Source: Zygaena filipendulae (taxonomy: Eukaryota; Arthropoda; Insecta; Lepidoptera; Zygaenidae). Taken from it: DNA of 64,000 nt. Each line of letters begins with the position of its first letter. Position 1 is the first letter of the stretch. Of the stretch, positions 18,801 through 28,106 are shown piece after piece. The DNA lies in the NCBI GenBank assembly GCA_907165275.2, contig OU015652.1, forward strand, positions 9,377,001 to 9,441,000, written 5' to 3'. The translations under genes and the position numbers were made by a program. A model generated the notes under the pieces. That model was not told where the DNA came from and searched no databases. It saw only the letters and a list, made by a program, of their open reading frames with translations.

Positions 18801-21087
18801 GCTGCCACCAATCTCCAAACCTGTAACAAAAAGAACAATTATTTCAGATATATCACGTCTTTATGATCCATTAGGATGGATAGCGCCAAGCGTAATAGTA
18901 GCGAAAATCTTTATACAAAAGCTGTGGATTGAGGGTATAGATTGGGATGAAGAAGCCCCAGCAAATATAAAAAACGATTGGTTATCTTACCGCGAAGAGC
19001 TCGTCCAACTTGTAAATTTCCGGTTGCCCAGATGGTTGCATACAAATGTCAACAACGAAATGGTTGAACTCCATGGCTTCTGCGATGCGTCGAACGCAGC
19101 CTACGCTGCGGTGGTTTATCTCCGTGTGATTAGTTCAACAGGGGTCGAGGTTTCTCTGATAACCGCGAAGACACGAGTCGCACCCATAAAACAAGTCACA
19201 ATACCGCGCTTGGAGCTCTGTGGGGCAGTCCTATTAACGAAACTACTATCGGAGGTGGCTGAGGTCATGAATATTCCAATGACAGGAGTACATGCATGGA
19301 CGGATTCGTCAGTAGTGCTAGCGTGGTTAAGCAAACATCCCAGTCATTGGAAAACCTTTGTCGCCAATCGGGTCTCCGAGATTTTAACAACGTTAAATTC
19401 ATCACACTGGTCACACGTTTCAACAAAAGATAACCCAGCGGATTGCGCGTCTCGCGGCATCTCTCCATCAGAGCTATGTGCACACCCATTATGGAGGACA
19501 GGTCCTAGTTTTCTACGAGATCAAGTAATCAGTTACAAGAAACCGTGTAGTATAGAGACTAAGTTAGAGCAAACCACAAGTTCCCATACAGTTACAATGA
19601 GCTGTTCCATTTTTGATCGTTTCTCGTCACTTAAAAGGTTAATTCGAGTAGTAGCTTATTGTAGACGTTTTATAACAAAAAGAACAGGAAATAAACAACG
19701 TGAAGCGTTTCTGGTGGAATGGGAACTGAATGAAGCATTAATATGCTGTATTAAGCTGTGTCAAAGGGAGGCTTTTAAGAAAGAAATGAAAGAAATAAAA
19801 GAACATGGGGTTATCATAACAAAGTCAAGCAACATTATTTCCCTTACTCCGTATATAGATGACGAAGGTTTACTACGAGTTACTGGGAGAATACAACAAT
19901 CTGAGGCAAGCGAAGACACCAAACATCCGATAATATTACCGCACGATTCACGACTGACTCATCTTATAGTAGCCGACGCCCATAATGTCACTCTGCATGG
20001 CGGCCCGCAGCTCATGTTGCAATACTTACGCACCGCGTACTGGATTGTTAAAGCTAAAAGTGTTGTCAAGCAGCATGTGAGAAGATGCGTAAAATGCTTT
20101 CGATATAAATCCAATAACCCAACGCAGCTGATGGGATCCTTGCCCCCCGCGCGGGTGACACCAGCTAGAGCATTCCTTCGGAGCGGTGTAGATTACGCGG
20201 GTCCGATAAACCTCCGAACATCTAAAGGTAGAGGCCATCACGCGTATAAAGGATATATTTGTTTATTTGTTTGTATGGTCACGAAGGCCATACACATTGA
20301 GGTAGTATCGGATCTAACGTCAAGAGGGTTCTTAGAGGCGTTTAAACGGTTTATCGCGAGGCGAGGTCACTGTGCCGAAGTATGGAGCGACAACGGTACA
20401 AATTTTATTGGGGCTTCAAAAGAGCTAGGAGTTTTGTCTAGAGCGGAAAGGGCTACAATGCAAAAAGAGGTGGCAGAGATTTTGGCTACACAAGGCACCT
20501 CATGGCATTTTATTCCACCTCGAGCACCAAACTTTGGAGGACTATGGGAAGCCGGCGTGAAAGCGACCAAGTACCACATAAGACGTGTCATAGGTGACTC
20601 TACATTGACGTTTGAGGAGATGACAACGTTGACTTGTCAGATAGAGGCCTGCTTGAACTCTCGTCCCATTTCAGTTCTAACAACTGATCCCGAAGAAGCT
20701 ACCCCACTTACTCCAGGACATTTTTTAGTGGGAGAACCATTAATAACTGTGCCAGAAAAGAATTTTGAAACTGGCAATATATCTTGCTTGAGAAGATGGC
20801 AACTCACCCAAAGAATGTTGCAAACCTTTTGGCGCAGGTGGTCAAACGAGTACTTGACTCATTGCTCACAGCGGTATAAATGGTCGCGTATAATACCAGA
20901 ACCCAAAGTGGGAGATGTAGTATTAGTCAAAGAGGAAGATTTGCCCCCTGCTAAGTGGCTTTTAGGTAAAATAGTCGAGAAACATCCGGGCCCTGATGGG
21001 ATTACCCGAGTTGTTTCCTTAAAGTGTAAAAAAACGATTATTAAGCGGCCAGTTTCAAGGGTATGTGTTTTACCTTTGGCTGAGTAG
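15871..21087 (+). CDS. BEL/Pao gag-pol polyprotein, intact
   Basis: A single frame of about 1738 residues; the ATG at 15871 is preferred over an in-frame GTG nine bases upstream. Domains in order are a Gag with the Pao-type retrotransposon peptide region (about 110-300); two zinc-knuckle-like motifs near 370-410 (CFNCLGSNHSVRFC, then CRVCRGRHH); an aspartic protease of the Pao type near 475 (LLDQGSQASF); a reverse transcriptase with LRVVFDAS, LCADIVKMYRMI and YYMDDL near 887; and RNase H (HGFCDASNAAYAAVVY near 1070, then AWTDSSVVLAWL). The integrase follows, with zinc-binding His/Cys residues (HGG, then CVKC), VDYAGPI near 1440, WSDNGTNF near 1504 and NFGGLWEAGVKA near 1550, and a C-terminal module of the DUF5641 type. 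The catalytic motifs I can recognise are present. The protein copies element RNA to DNA and integrates it. Confidence 0.95.
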   Translation: MESLINFQEDISLRISKAKTNFKKSPKDRITKEYVEGRLDSLESLWSDFRSGHKELMQTVEPKLLKKEKYVTEELYETTEDVYMEYKCELKTLLTTFISSDAHQGTASRHDASAKSSHVKLPKISIPIFSGKYTEWTTFRDLFVSMIHGNESLDNVQKLHYLKGFLAGEAEQLLRHIPITETNYERCWTLLEERYNNKKFMSNCILKRFLGQRTATSESASFLKDLMDTSSDCLSALSNLGIDISSWDIIVIHILSLKLDPESRKQWELSVTSNTTSDTLPTFTQFKEFLTSRYRALEFIEPRVINRSFNRSAQGTNDHHKPKVLHVSNMNKMLCEFCGEDHKLCFCKKFANEDYSKRREFVTENRICFNCLGSNHSVRFCQKATSCRVCRGRHHSLLHPGVESASSAHNRQIEHAVESPVAAVSVEATDSGDDEVPPIISCFSKGEVRGQVLLATALIKAESRSGEYQIIRALLDQGSQASFVTEATIQRLGLKRVPVNSVITGLGGEQSSMVSKHMARVKVQSVIDPSFELEIWAYVLKKITTYLPTERVIIPDWVRNEQIQLADPNFHTPNKIDILLGAAVYSQVLQEGLKRRSSVGLVAQSTSLGWIISGPTNSAGTGTIAALHTQVQDDELLKRFWELEDHLFNKTKMFTEEEQRCEKFFAATTRRDKTGRYVVKLPFRDQNPLCKGGNSREVAVRRFKSLERKLSKDKELKARYAKVINEYLQLDHMAIIPEPDLKKGEAVYLPHHAVIREDKSTTKLRVVFDASCKNENGVSLNDTLMVGPTLQPELRHLIMQWRRHPICLCADIVKMYRMIRMDEEDTEFQRIVWRNNPEDDICDYKLLTVTFGTASAPYLAVKALMQLAEDEKYRYPTAARCVSTDYYMDDLMAGCESLEEGVQLYQEMNELLLKGGFQMQKWTSNNEELLQRINYEKASGEKQEESKENLEIKTDNIVKILGLTWHRREDIFQYSVSLPPISKPVTKRTIISDISRLYDPLGWIAPSVIVAKIFIQKLWIEGIDWDEEAPANIKNDWLSYREELVQLVNFRLPRWLHTNVNNEMVELHGFCDASNAAYAAVVYLRVISSTGVEVSLITAKTRVAPIKQVTIPRLELCGAVLLTKLLSEVAEVMNIPMTGVHAWTDSSVVLAWLSKHPSHWKTFVANRVSEILTTLNSSHWSHVSTKDNPADCASRGISPSELCAHPLWRTGPSFLRDQVISYKKPCSIETKLEQTTSSHTVTMSCSIFDRFSSLKRLIRVVAYCRRFITKRTGNKQREAFLVEWELNEALICCIKLCQREAFKKEMKEIKEHGVIITKSSNIISLTPYIDDEGLLRVTGRIQQSEASEDTKHPIILPHDSRLTHLIVADAHNVTLHGGPQLMLQYLRTAYWIVKAKSVVKQHVRRCVKCFRYKSNNPTQLMGSLPPARVTPARAFLRSGVDYAGPINLRTSKGRGHHAYKGYICLFVCMVTKAIHIEVVSDLTSRGFLEAFKRFIARRGHCAEVWSDNGTNFIGASKELGVLSRAERATMQKEVAEILATQGTSWHFIPPRAPNFGGLWEAGVKATKYHIRRVIGDSTLTFEEMTTLTCQIEACLNSRPISVLTTDPEEATPLTPGHFLVGEPLITVPEKNFETGNISCLRRWQLTQRMLQTFWRRWSNEYLTHCSQRYKWSRIIPEPKVGDVVLVKEEDLPPAKWLLGKIVEKHPGPDGITRVVSLKCKKTIIKRPVSRVCVLPLAE

Positions 21088-21156
21088 TGACTCTATCCTT
21101 GAGTAGAGCTACGATGGGCGAAGTTGCCCTTTTAGGAAAAAGAACATACTGTTCTT

Positions 21157-21167
21157 GGTGGGCGGTA
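21157..21167 (+). promoter_or_regulatory. Probable BEL/Pao polypurine tract
   Basis: GGTGGGCGGTA lies directly before the 3' LTR. It is purine-rich but interrupted, so the assignment rests on position. Confidence 0.5.
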
Positions 21168-21393
21168 TGTTTAGGTAGGTAGAAAAAAGAAAAAAAAAAT
21201 CTTAAATTTCTACATCGCGCTTACGAGTTTTGCCAAGTAAAGTATAAGTATCTGAGAAATGTATTTTTGTCAATAACTGTTTTAAGGTCAATAAACTCCT
21301 TTATTCAATTAAAAGGTTTTATTTACTAGACCAGTTCACCAGTTCATTGGAATTTGAGTTAATTTCAATACTCCGCGAGCACCAGCGTGTACA
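21168..21393 (+). repeat. BEL/Pao 3' LTR
   Basis: 226 bp matching 14889-15114, followed by the GACC duplication at 21394-21397. Confidence 0.95.
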
Positions 21394-21397
21394 GACC

Positions 21398-21647
21398 GAT
21401 ATAATGGTAATAAATTGATTTTTTTATGAGCAGCCCTGACTTTTAGGTGCAGGTTGTGGAAATAGGACCTAAAAATATTAGGTACTATCGTGTCAAATGT
21501 TACTCGAATATAATGTTAATACTACACTTTTGACAATCATCTTTCTGAAATTGCAAACATTACAAGTAGATATATGTATGTGTAGTGTAGACAAATAAAA
21601 AAAACAATAATAATTGGCAACCGTGTTATTTTGTGTCTTATATAGAA
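21398..21647. other. AT-rich flank of the BEL/Pao element
   Basis: No gene seen. Confidence 0.4.
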
Positions 21648-21846
21648 CTAGCTGATCCCTGCGGTTTCACCCGCGGTAGTTTCGAGTTCACGCGGGTATT
21701 CTAGCACAAACTATACATAAAACCTTCCTCTTGAACCACTCTATCTATTAGCGAAAACCGCATGAAAATCCGTTCAGTAGTTTTTGAGTTTATCGCGAAC
21801 AGACAGACATGCGGACGCAGCGGAGGACTTTGTTTTATAATGTGAT
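21648..21846 (-). mobile_element. Helitron-like non-autonomous copy
   Basis: The CTAG end at 21648 and a CTGCGGTTTCACCCGCGG hairpin region mark the 3' end on the minus strand. The variant body carries CCGCATGAAAATCCGTTCAG and a CAGACAGACA run. It ends near TTATAATGTG. Confidence 0.75.
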
Positions 21847-22649
21847 TAAACTCGAGTGAACGACGAGTACTTACCTAGTGAGAATATAATATAATTTGCA
21901 TATTAATTGTTAATTATATTGTGTTAACATGTACCTATAGGTATGTACCTAATTAGTACTAGTCGACATATGGAGCAACAAAATAATCGATACAAAATAA
22001 ATCTAAATTATACGAATTGATAATGAGAATTTATAAATGATGATTAGTTATTCCCCATGGCTTCACCCGCGTTAATTCCAAAGTTCCCATATTATAATAT
22101 AATATAATATTGTGTATGTTTGCTGTGTGTGCTCATGTGTGATGTCGTTATAATATTAATTATACTTATAAGGAATTTTACTAATAATTTATTATTAATT
22201 AATTTGACCTCACATTATCCACATTATCCTAATAATATAAACTCCGTCTCCATCACGGGTAGAGTATAGTTATAATTTTTTTTCATAGCATCATTCTATG
22301 ATAGGTAGGTAGGTTTATGAATTTTGTTTTAAAAAACTTCTGAGATGAGAATTTTTTCCCTAAAAAGTATTGCCTACTCCGCGCATTGAGGTAGGTAGGT
22401 AGAGACTCGTTAAATAAATTAGCAAACTAACGCATTCGTGGTCAAAGGCAAAATTTTAATTTATGCGTATGACATTTGTGTAAGTAAGTAGGTACCTATG
22501 TAAACAATTTTAATCCACTTAGGCCTATGGTAATTTCACTAATTTCTCATTCGTATTTAGTTTATTGCGCGCTATAGTAACATGAATAAGTAAAGAGGCA
22601 ATAAATGCGGGTACTTGGAGGCTTTGTATTAAAACTGCATTAAAGGGGA
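21847..22649. other. AT-rich DNA with no gene
   Basis: No gene seen. A CTTCACCCGCGTTAATTCC remnant at about 22069 suggests a decayed Helitron-like end, and several TAGG repeats are present. Confidence 0.4.
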
Positions 22650-23288
22650 AAAGTTATTAAAATGGGGCATTTGACAGCGAAAGTAAGTTCTGCTGGCGCA
22701 ACGCCGGACCACCGCCGCCAGCGCTCGTCAGTGACCATTTCTGGGGCGTCAGTGACGCTGTTGCAAGCGGGTGTGAGTGCTGCGTCGCGCCGCCTTCTCT
22801 CCGCGGATCGCGCTCCGCCGCGGCTCGCGTCGCCCCAGTGCTGCTGCGCCACGCGATCATCAATCACGTTCGCATATAGCTATATCAACCTGCTCACGCG
22901 CAGCAGGTGTTTCTGTTGACACTGCAATACCGACATTCGTCTAAATAACGCCAAAACTTACAATAAACACTTATACAGTGCATGCGAAATCCAGTGCGCC
23001 CATGTTTTGTTCTGTTCAGTTTTACACAGCTAGCGATCGTAAAAGTGGCAAGCGGTTGTTTGCACACACAGAGCGAAAGCGGTCAAGCGGGCCGTGTGTT
23101 AACACAGTCTACAGAATTTGACTGTGTAGGTGTTTTTCTTGTGGTGTGTTGCAACCAAAATAAGTGTTAAAAAATGGTGAAATCTAGTTTATGAGGAGTT
23201 CGGCGAACGTGCTCACACGGCGCAAAAAAACAGGCGCGTGTATTATATGCTTATGTAAGCTTTTATCCACGCGGAAAGCAAGTAAGTA
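22650..23288 (+). promoter_or_regulatory. Candidate host promoter and 5' untranslated exon
   Basis: The stretch at 22676-22860 is far richer in G+C and CpG than the surroundings. It is followed by a TATATAGCTATAT segment near 22875, an arthropod-type initiator TCAGTT at 23016, and a good splice donor CAA|GTAAGT at 23282. No transposon ends flank it. This arrangement fits a housekeeping-type promoter with a noncoding first exon on the plus strand. Composition alone is weak evidence. Open frames on both strands here arise from the GC richness and match nothing I know. Confidence 0.35.
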
Positions 23289-24082
23289 AATATTGATCTC
23301 ATAATCGATTTAGTTTGTTTGCATACCCCAAAACCAATTTAATAACTAGTAGCTGATGCCTGCGATTCAAAACCGGGGGATTATTTGAGTCGCTTGAGAA
23401 TGTTTCTGTCATTTTCACGGATATGTGTAAGTACTATACTATATACTATATATTCGAGGTATTTAATGGATCCACCGTGAATACAATTTTCGTAATAACC
23501 GCTCAGGTGCGTGTCCGACTACGCACTGTGAAGGCTTCCGCAATGGAGAGGAACGTTCACCGTTGAGAGGCCTCGCGATACTGTAGCGTGCCTCGAAAAT
23601 ATCCCGTAGGTATTTGAAAAACTACCTCAATCTCATATACACAATAATTAACAAAACGTAAATGTACATAGATACCTACTTACCGTTTGAATGGAAAATT
23701 TTATGGTTTTGCAATAATTACAAGTAGGTAATTCGCTGTCCTAAATAAAAGAGGTGTGGAACGTGCTGTAGTAAAGAAAAATAATTTTGCGTTCAAACGT
23801 AGGTACCTACTGATGTAGGTAACTTACTGTGTTACATGTGTCCGTAATATTTGTGTTTATTTTAATTACAATACATATAAATTAATAATTTACCTACTCC
23901 AATCAATTGATTATACAAATATATTTTTATTTACATAACGCTAACGTGGTTTTGACTCTAGTTTGTGCAACTTGAATTTTTATGCAATAATACTATTAAC
24001 AAGTTTCGTTAAAATTTCCCAACATGAGTGAATTAAAAAGCAAATACCAACCTACTACCTACTCGTATTTTAAATCTATCTA
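23289..24082. other. AT-rich DNA with no gene
   Basis: No gene seen. If the upstream promoter call is right, this would be the start of its first intron. Confidence 0.35.
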
Positions 24083-24345
24083 TCTATACTATATACTATA
24101 ATAAAAGAGTAGAATCCGCGAAGTACAGAAGTACATGAATATTTTTGACAAATTTTGACAGGGAGTGATAAAAGAATAGTAACCAACCAGAAAAAAAGAG
24201 ATTTCAAAATTCTTTTTTGTCTTTCTGTCTGTCTGTTCGTGATAATCTCCAACTGCTGAACGGATTTTCATGCGGTTTTCACAGGTAGATTAAGCTGAAC
24301 CTGGAAGAAAGATTCCTGAAACATTTCCGAAGCCGTAGAGAACAC
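24083..24345 (+). mobile_element. Helitron-like copy, 3' truncated
   Basis: It starts TCTATACTATA and contains AAAAGAGTAGAATCCGCG, the CTGTCTGTCTG run, CTGAACGGATTTTCATGCGG and AGGTAGATTAAGCT. It matches the subfamily at 32163-32467 but lacks the CCGCGG/CTAG end. Confidence 0.6.
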
Positions 24346-24407
24346 AGGTAGTCCACACAAACATTAATAAATTCTTTTACCATCACAACGTTATCCCTTA
24401 GTAACAT

Positions 24408-24781
24408 AAAACCGACTTCCAAAAACACAAAACTAAAAATCTAAAAAAAAAGCAATAAATAACAAAATACCGATTTAATCCAAAAGAAAAAACACACGTA
24501 AAATTATTATTGGTTTGTGCTACCACTGATCGGTTTGAATTCGGTGACAAGCCCGTTGGTGTCTGTCCACTTGGGTTGTTCTGCTCACGAAGAGCTGGTG
24601 GCGGGAGTCGACTTAGCCCATATACCCCCTCCATATTTTTGGCTTGTCACCGACTTCATACCGATTAGTGATAGCACAAACCAATAATAATATTACGTGT
24701 TTTTTTCTTTTGGATTAAATCGGTATTTTGTTATTTATTGCTTTTTATTTTTAGAGTTTTGTGTTTTTGGAAGTCGGTTTT
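24408..24781. repeat. Foldback element with AAACCGACTTCC termini
   Basis: Arms 24408-24553 and 24641-24781 are close reverse complements with a few indels; the spacer is about 87 bp. Ends are AAAACCGACTTCCAAAAA. There is no ORF of note. The GGAAGTCGGTT end also appears at 25403-25416 and 49331-49344. Confidence 0.8.
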
Positions 24782-25430
24782 AATTTTTTTGTTAAAATTT
24801 TGTTTATTTCTTACTTTTAAGTGACTTAATTCGTAATTTCTCTAAGTTACAATAGCCTAATGTCAACTGCTCATCACCTTTTACAATATATTGCTTTTCC
24901 CGATGCAGGGACGTCAATTTTTGAGGAGTTCTCCTGGTACTTCACACTTCTACATCAGTTCCACTTCACCATATAATTGTAACGAACATAAATTGTTTAG
25001 AAACCACATTAAAGTTTACGAATCAGAATCTGTGAAATACCTATTATTTAGGAGTTCCGATGACCACCGGTAGTCTTCATCATCAGTTCCACTTCTTCAA
25101 ATTTTGCTTTCTGAAAGCAAATAAACGATTTACTATAAAAAATACCCAACTCGCTATAGGTGTGCCTATAATTTTTGAAGAGTTCCCTCGATTTCTCTAA
25201 GATCCCATCATCAGATCCCGACTTGGTGGTAATGGGACCTAATTGGGAGTATACCCTTTCAAACAAAAAAAAGGATTTTCGAAATCGGTCCTACCGTCTT
25301 CGAGTAATCACTCAATGCTCAAAATCAATCGGTGAACATACATAAAAAAAAAACATACATACAATCGAACATAGAAAAAGAAAGGAAAGGAATTCCTTTT
25401 TGGAAGTCGGTTAAAAATGGGAATCGGCAG
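24782..25430 (+). repeat. Interspersed repeat ending in TTTTTGGAAGTCGGTT
   Basis: This block contains two degenerate GAGGAGTTC / GAAGAGTTC units (near 24922 and 25178) with matching downstream words, such as TCATCATCAGTTCCACTTC and CCCATCATCAG, and ends at TTTTTGGAAGTCGGTTAAAA near 25418. It looks like a non-coding lepidopteran repeat with partial internal duplication. The start is undefined. Confidence 0.4.
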
Positions 25431-25448
25431 ATAATATTTTTCCTTCTA

Positions 25449-25530
25449 TCCTGAGTGATTTACTTCATAATAACGGAATTCCCGCGGGAACTCCGAGATT
25501 ACCGCGGGTGAATCCGCGGGGAACAGCTAA
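25449..25530 (+). mobile_element. Helitron-like 3' end fragment
   Basis: It carries GGAATTCCCGCGGGAACTCC, ACCGCGGGTGAATCCGCGG and a CAGCTAA end (CTRR type). Confidence 0.65.
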
Positions 25531-25995
25531 CTAGGTATTGTATTACAACTTGCGGTTACATATTTTTCCTTCAATGTTCCTAACAACACTAGTCAGAGTG
25601 TACGTGTGGGTATATGTTGGCGATAGGCCAATGTGTCTGTCACATAGTTGTTGCTACAGTTTGTTTACAAAATAAACATTGCACGAAAACATGGTAGAGG
25701 CGATATAGGTACCTAGCGTTTGTATCGAACTCTCGATACGATCACAAACTGTGCAGAGTCTGCAAACACGATCGTAAAACTTGCGATGTTACCTACTTGC
25801 TCCCTCCTCTAATAAATTACCTATCATTCTTTCTACTACTTACCTATTTTCTAGAGCACCTTAACCTACAATAATGTACCTACCTACAAGTTTTATGTAG
25901 ATAATGAACACAAGAACGCAAAGTCCCGTTGAAGGCGTCTTGCACTAAATATGTACCTCATCTAATGTGAGTGAAAATAAAATCATACTTAGGTA
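25531..25995. other. AT-rich DNA with no gene
   Basis: No gene seen. Confidence 0.4.
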
Positions 25996-26182
25996 CTAGC
26001 TTTTGCTCGTGGCATCGCTCGCGTTGATGAAGATTTTGTCAATGAATTTTCTATGCCTCGGGAATAAACTTTTTTCTAATACGATAAAACCATGTCCTTT
26101 TATGTACCTAGCCCTGAAAACGTCCATGTAAAATTTCATGAAGATCGGTTGCGTGGTTAAGGCGTGAAATAAACAAACATTT
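25996..26182 (-). mobile_element. Helitron-like copy, divergent 3' subfamily
   Basis: It has a CTAG end, CTTTTGCTCGTGGCATCGCT in place of the CCGCGG hairpin, then a CCATGTCCTTTTATGTACC and AAAATTTCATGAAGATCGGT body, ending near GGCGTGAAATAAAC. Confidence 0.55.
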
Positions 26183-26518
26183 ATAAATAAGTACAATAAG
26201 TGCATAGAAATATTAATTGATCTAATACAATAAAATAAATTTAAAATTTAAAATTCCATTTATCTCATTTACGATAAAATTTTCATTATACGTTTTTTGA
26301 TAAAAAAGGCCTTAATTTTAAACTATAAAATAGAAATTAAAAAATAAGTATCTACCTATACCTACCTATCAATAATAGTATTGTGCACTTTTATACGGCA
26401 TTGTTTGCTTGGTTTTCAGCATACTTCCAATAGATAAGTATGTAGATATACTTACAAGCTAGTTATTGCGGGTGCTGTGTGTAAGAGTGTAAATATAAAA
26501 TAAAAACATTGCTGAGGT
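26183..26518. other. AT-rich DNA with no gene
   Basis: No gene seen. Confidence 0.4.
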
Positions 26519-26556
26519 CGCGAGTCCAAACATAAAAAATCCATCAATGTTCAAAA

Positions 26557-26976
26557 GTGAAGAAATATAAAAAAAAAATAATAGTAATAATTTGTAAGTT
26601 ACAAAGGATTCAAAATAAAATAATAAAAGTATTATTTCACTACCACTTTCTTACTCCAACCAAACAATTATATACAAAAACAAAAATTCTTGATCTTTCA
26701 CAACTTTATACATACTGCACTCTTATCTTAATCAAAAATATCACAACAAATTCTATCCAATCCAACCTACAGTTACAGGAAAAACCACATACATACACTT
26801 TTCGGAATAAATATAAACTTGAAATTGCTAACGCACGGACAAATTATGGAAAGAAAACGATATTATTTGAGGGAGCGCAGCTGTACAATACGTTACCTAA
26901 CGACATTAAAAAATGTGATAACATAAACACGTACAAATATAAATTGAAAAAATTCTTATGTACGTCAAAACCTTAA
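26557..26976 (+). pseudogene. C-terminal remnant of a non-LTR retrotransposon ORF2
   Basis: An open frame of about 139 codons whose sequence (LQRIQNKIIKVLF, then YGKKTILFEGAQLYNTLP and YKLKKFL near the end) resembles the extreme C-terminus of LINE reverse transcriptase proteins. The palm and fingers domains are missing, so the copy is 5' truncated, as LINEs often are. An AATAAAGA polyadenylation-like word follows at about 27031. It has no catalytic part and is not functional. Confidence 0.6.
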
Positions 26977-27052
26977 TTATAGTCTACTTCTTTGTATCTT
27001 ATTTTAAGTGAACTATAATGTTCTTATAAGAAATAAAGATTCTTTAAATCTA

Positions 27053-27462
27053 AGTTATTCGACTGACTGATAAAGAGCATTCACAACCTTCACATGAATA
27101 TACTACTACCATATTAGGTAGAACATGGGTATAAACTATAACTTAATGCGATATAATTATAATTTACCTTTAATTAGTAAGTATACCTACTTTCCTATCA
27201 TAAAAACATCGATTGCGAAATTGTACCTGAATATTATCAATTTCGATAATATTTAGGTACAAATATTGTATTATAAATAATTTAGACATGGGCTAGTGAA
27301 AATGAAAAAATATAACCTAGGTATATTAAAACATAGTGCGATCGATTCGCTAGTTGATTCTGAGCAAACTACTTTCTAGTTTTCAGTTAATTCATTAACA
27401 CGTTGTATATCACCATAAACTGCAATTTTAAACCGTTATCGGTTTATAGCTGTATATATATA
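27053..27462. other. AT-rich DNA with no gene
   Basis: No gene seen. Confidence 0.4.
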
Positions 27463-27501
27463 TTAGCCTCGTGTTCCCTTATGGGAATACGAGGCTAATA
27501 G
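27463..27501. repeat. Short hairpin
   Basis: Arms ATTAGCCTCGTGTTCCC and GGGAATACGAGGCTAAT pair over 17 bp with one mismatch and a 4-5 base loop. Confidence 0.75.
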
Positions 27502-27794
27502 GTATACGTAATTAAAAAAATACATTTATGGTAACTTGGCGCTTACGAGTTACAGTGGCCGAACGTGCTGTATTATATGCTAAAGTCCCTAACGTAATGT
27601 AGACCGTTATGTGATTCATCAATGTAAGTAAATATTAATTATCTCTTTATCATAGATGTTCTATATTTCTTAGAATATATTACTACTCACTTGTTATTCG
27701 TAATGAAAAGCTTGTTGAACTCGGGAGGACTACTATTTTATTCCTAGGTTACTAAAATCTATCTGCACTATTTTTACGAAACACATCTTTGTTC

Positions 27795-27924
27795 AAGGTT
27801 GACTGGAAGAAATCCCCTCGCGGGATAAGTCCGCCTTTGAGCATAAATTATCTACTTATTTTAATTTAAGCAATTTGTAAAAACGTTGTTTATGTTCAAT
27901 AAAGTATACAAACAAACAAACAAA
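27795..27924 (+). mobile_element. LINE 3' end fragment
   Basis: It contains GACTGGAAGAAATCCC, GGGATAAGTCCGCCTTTG and TTCAATAAAG followed by a CAAA repeat tail. This order is a common 3' terminus of lepidopteran LINEs. No coding part remains. Confidence 0.6.
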
Positions 27925-28106
27925 CATCTTTCCTTAACATCTACAGTGTGAATAAGGTTTGCTATGTAGGTACAAGAAAGAAGACCATTGATTTTAAGGA
28001 GACTCATTTAGTATTAAATTCTCGTCGCAAATAACTTTAAAAAATCTGCTTTTTTTACTTGGCGAAAGTTGAGCACCGGCAGATCATTCAACGCCCTTTT
28101 CCTTTA

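Larger units (their letters stand above)
14889..21393 (+). mobile_element. Complete BEL/Pao LTR retrotransposon
   Basis: 6505 bp with matching 226-bp LTRs, GACC duplications, a 756-bp leader and one open polyprotein frame. No envelope-like frame follows pol. Equal LTRs and an unbroken ORF indicate very recent insertion and probable autonomy. Confidence 0.95.

Noticed and set aside
21088..21167. Envelope gene downstream of BEL/Pao pol
   Set aside because: Only 80 bp separate the polyprotein stop from the 3' LTR.
22640..22919. Overlapping frames on both strands of the CpG-rich block
   Set aside because: Simultaneous open frames on both strands reflect GC-rich composition; no domain is recognised.
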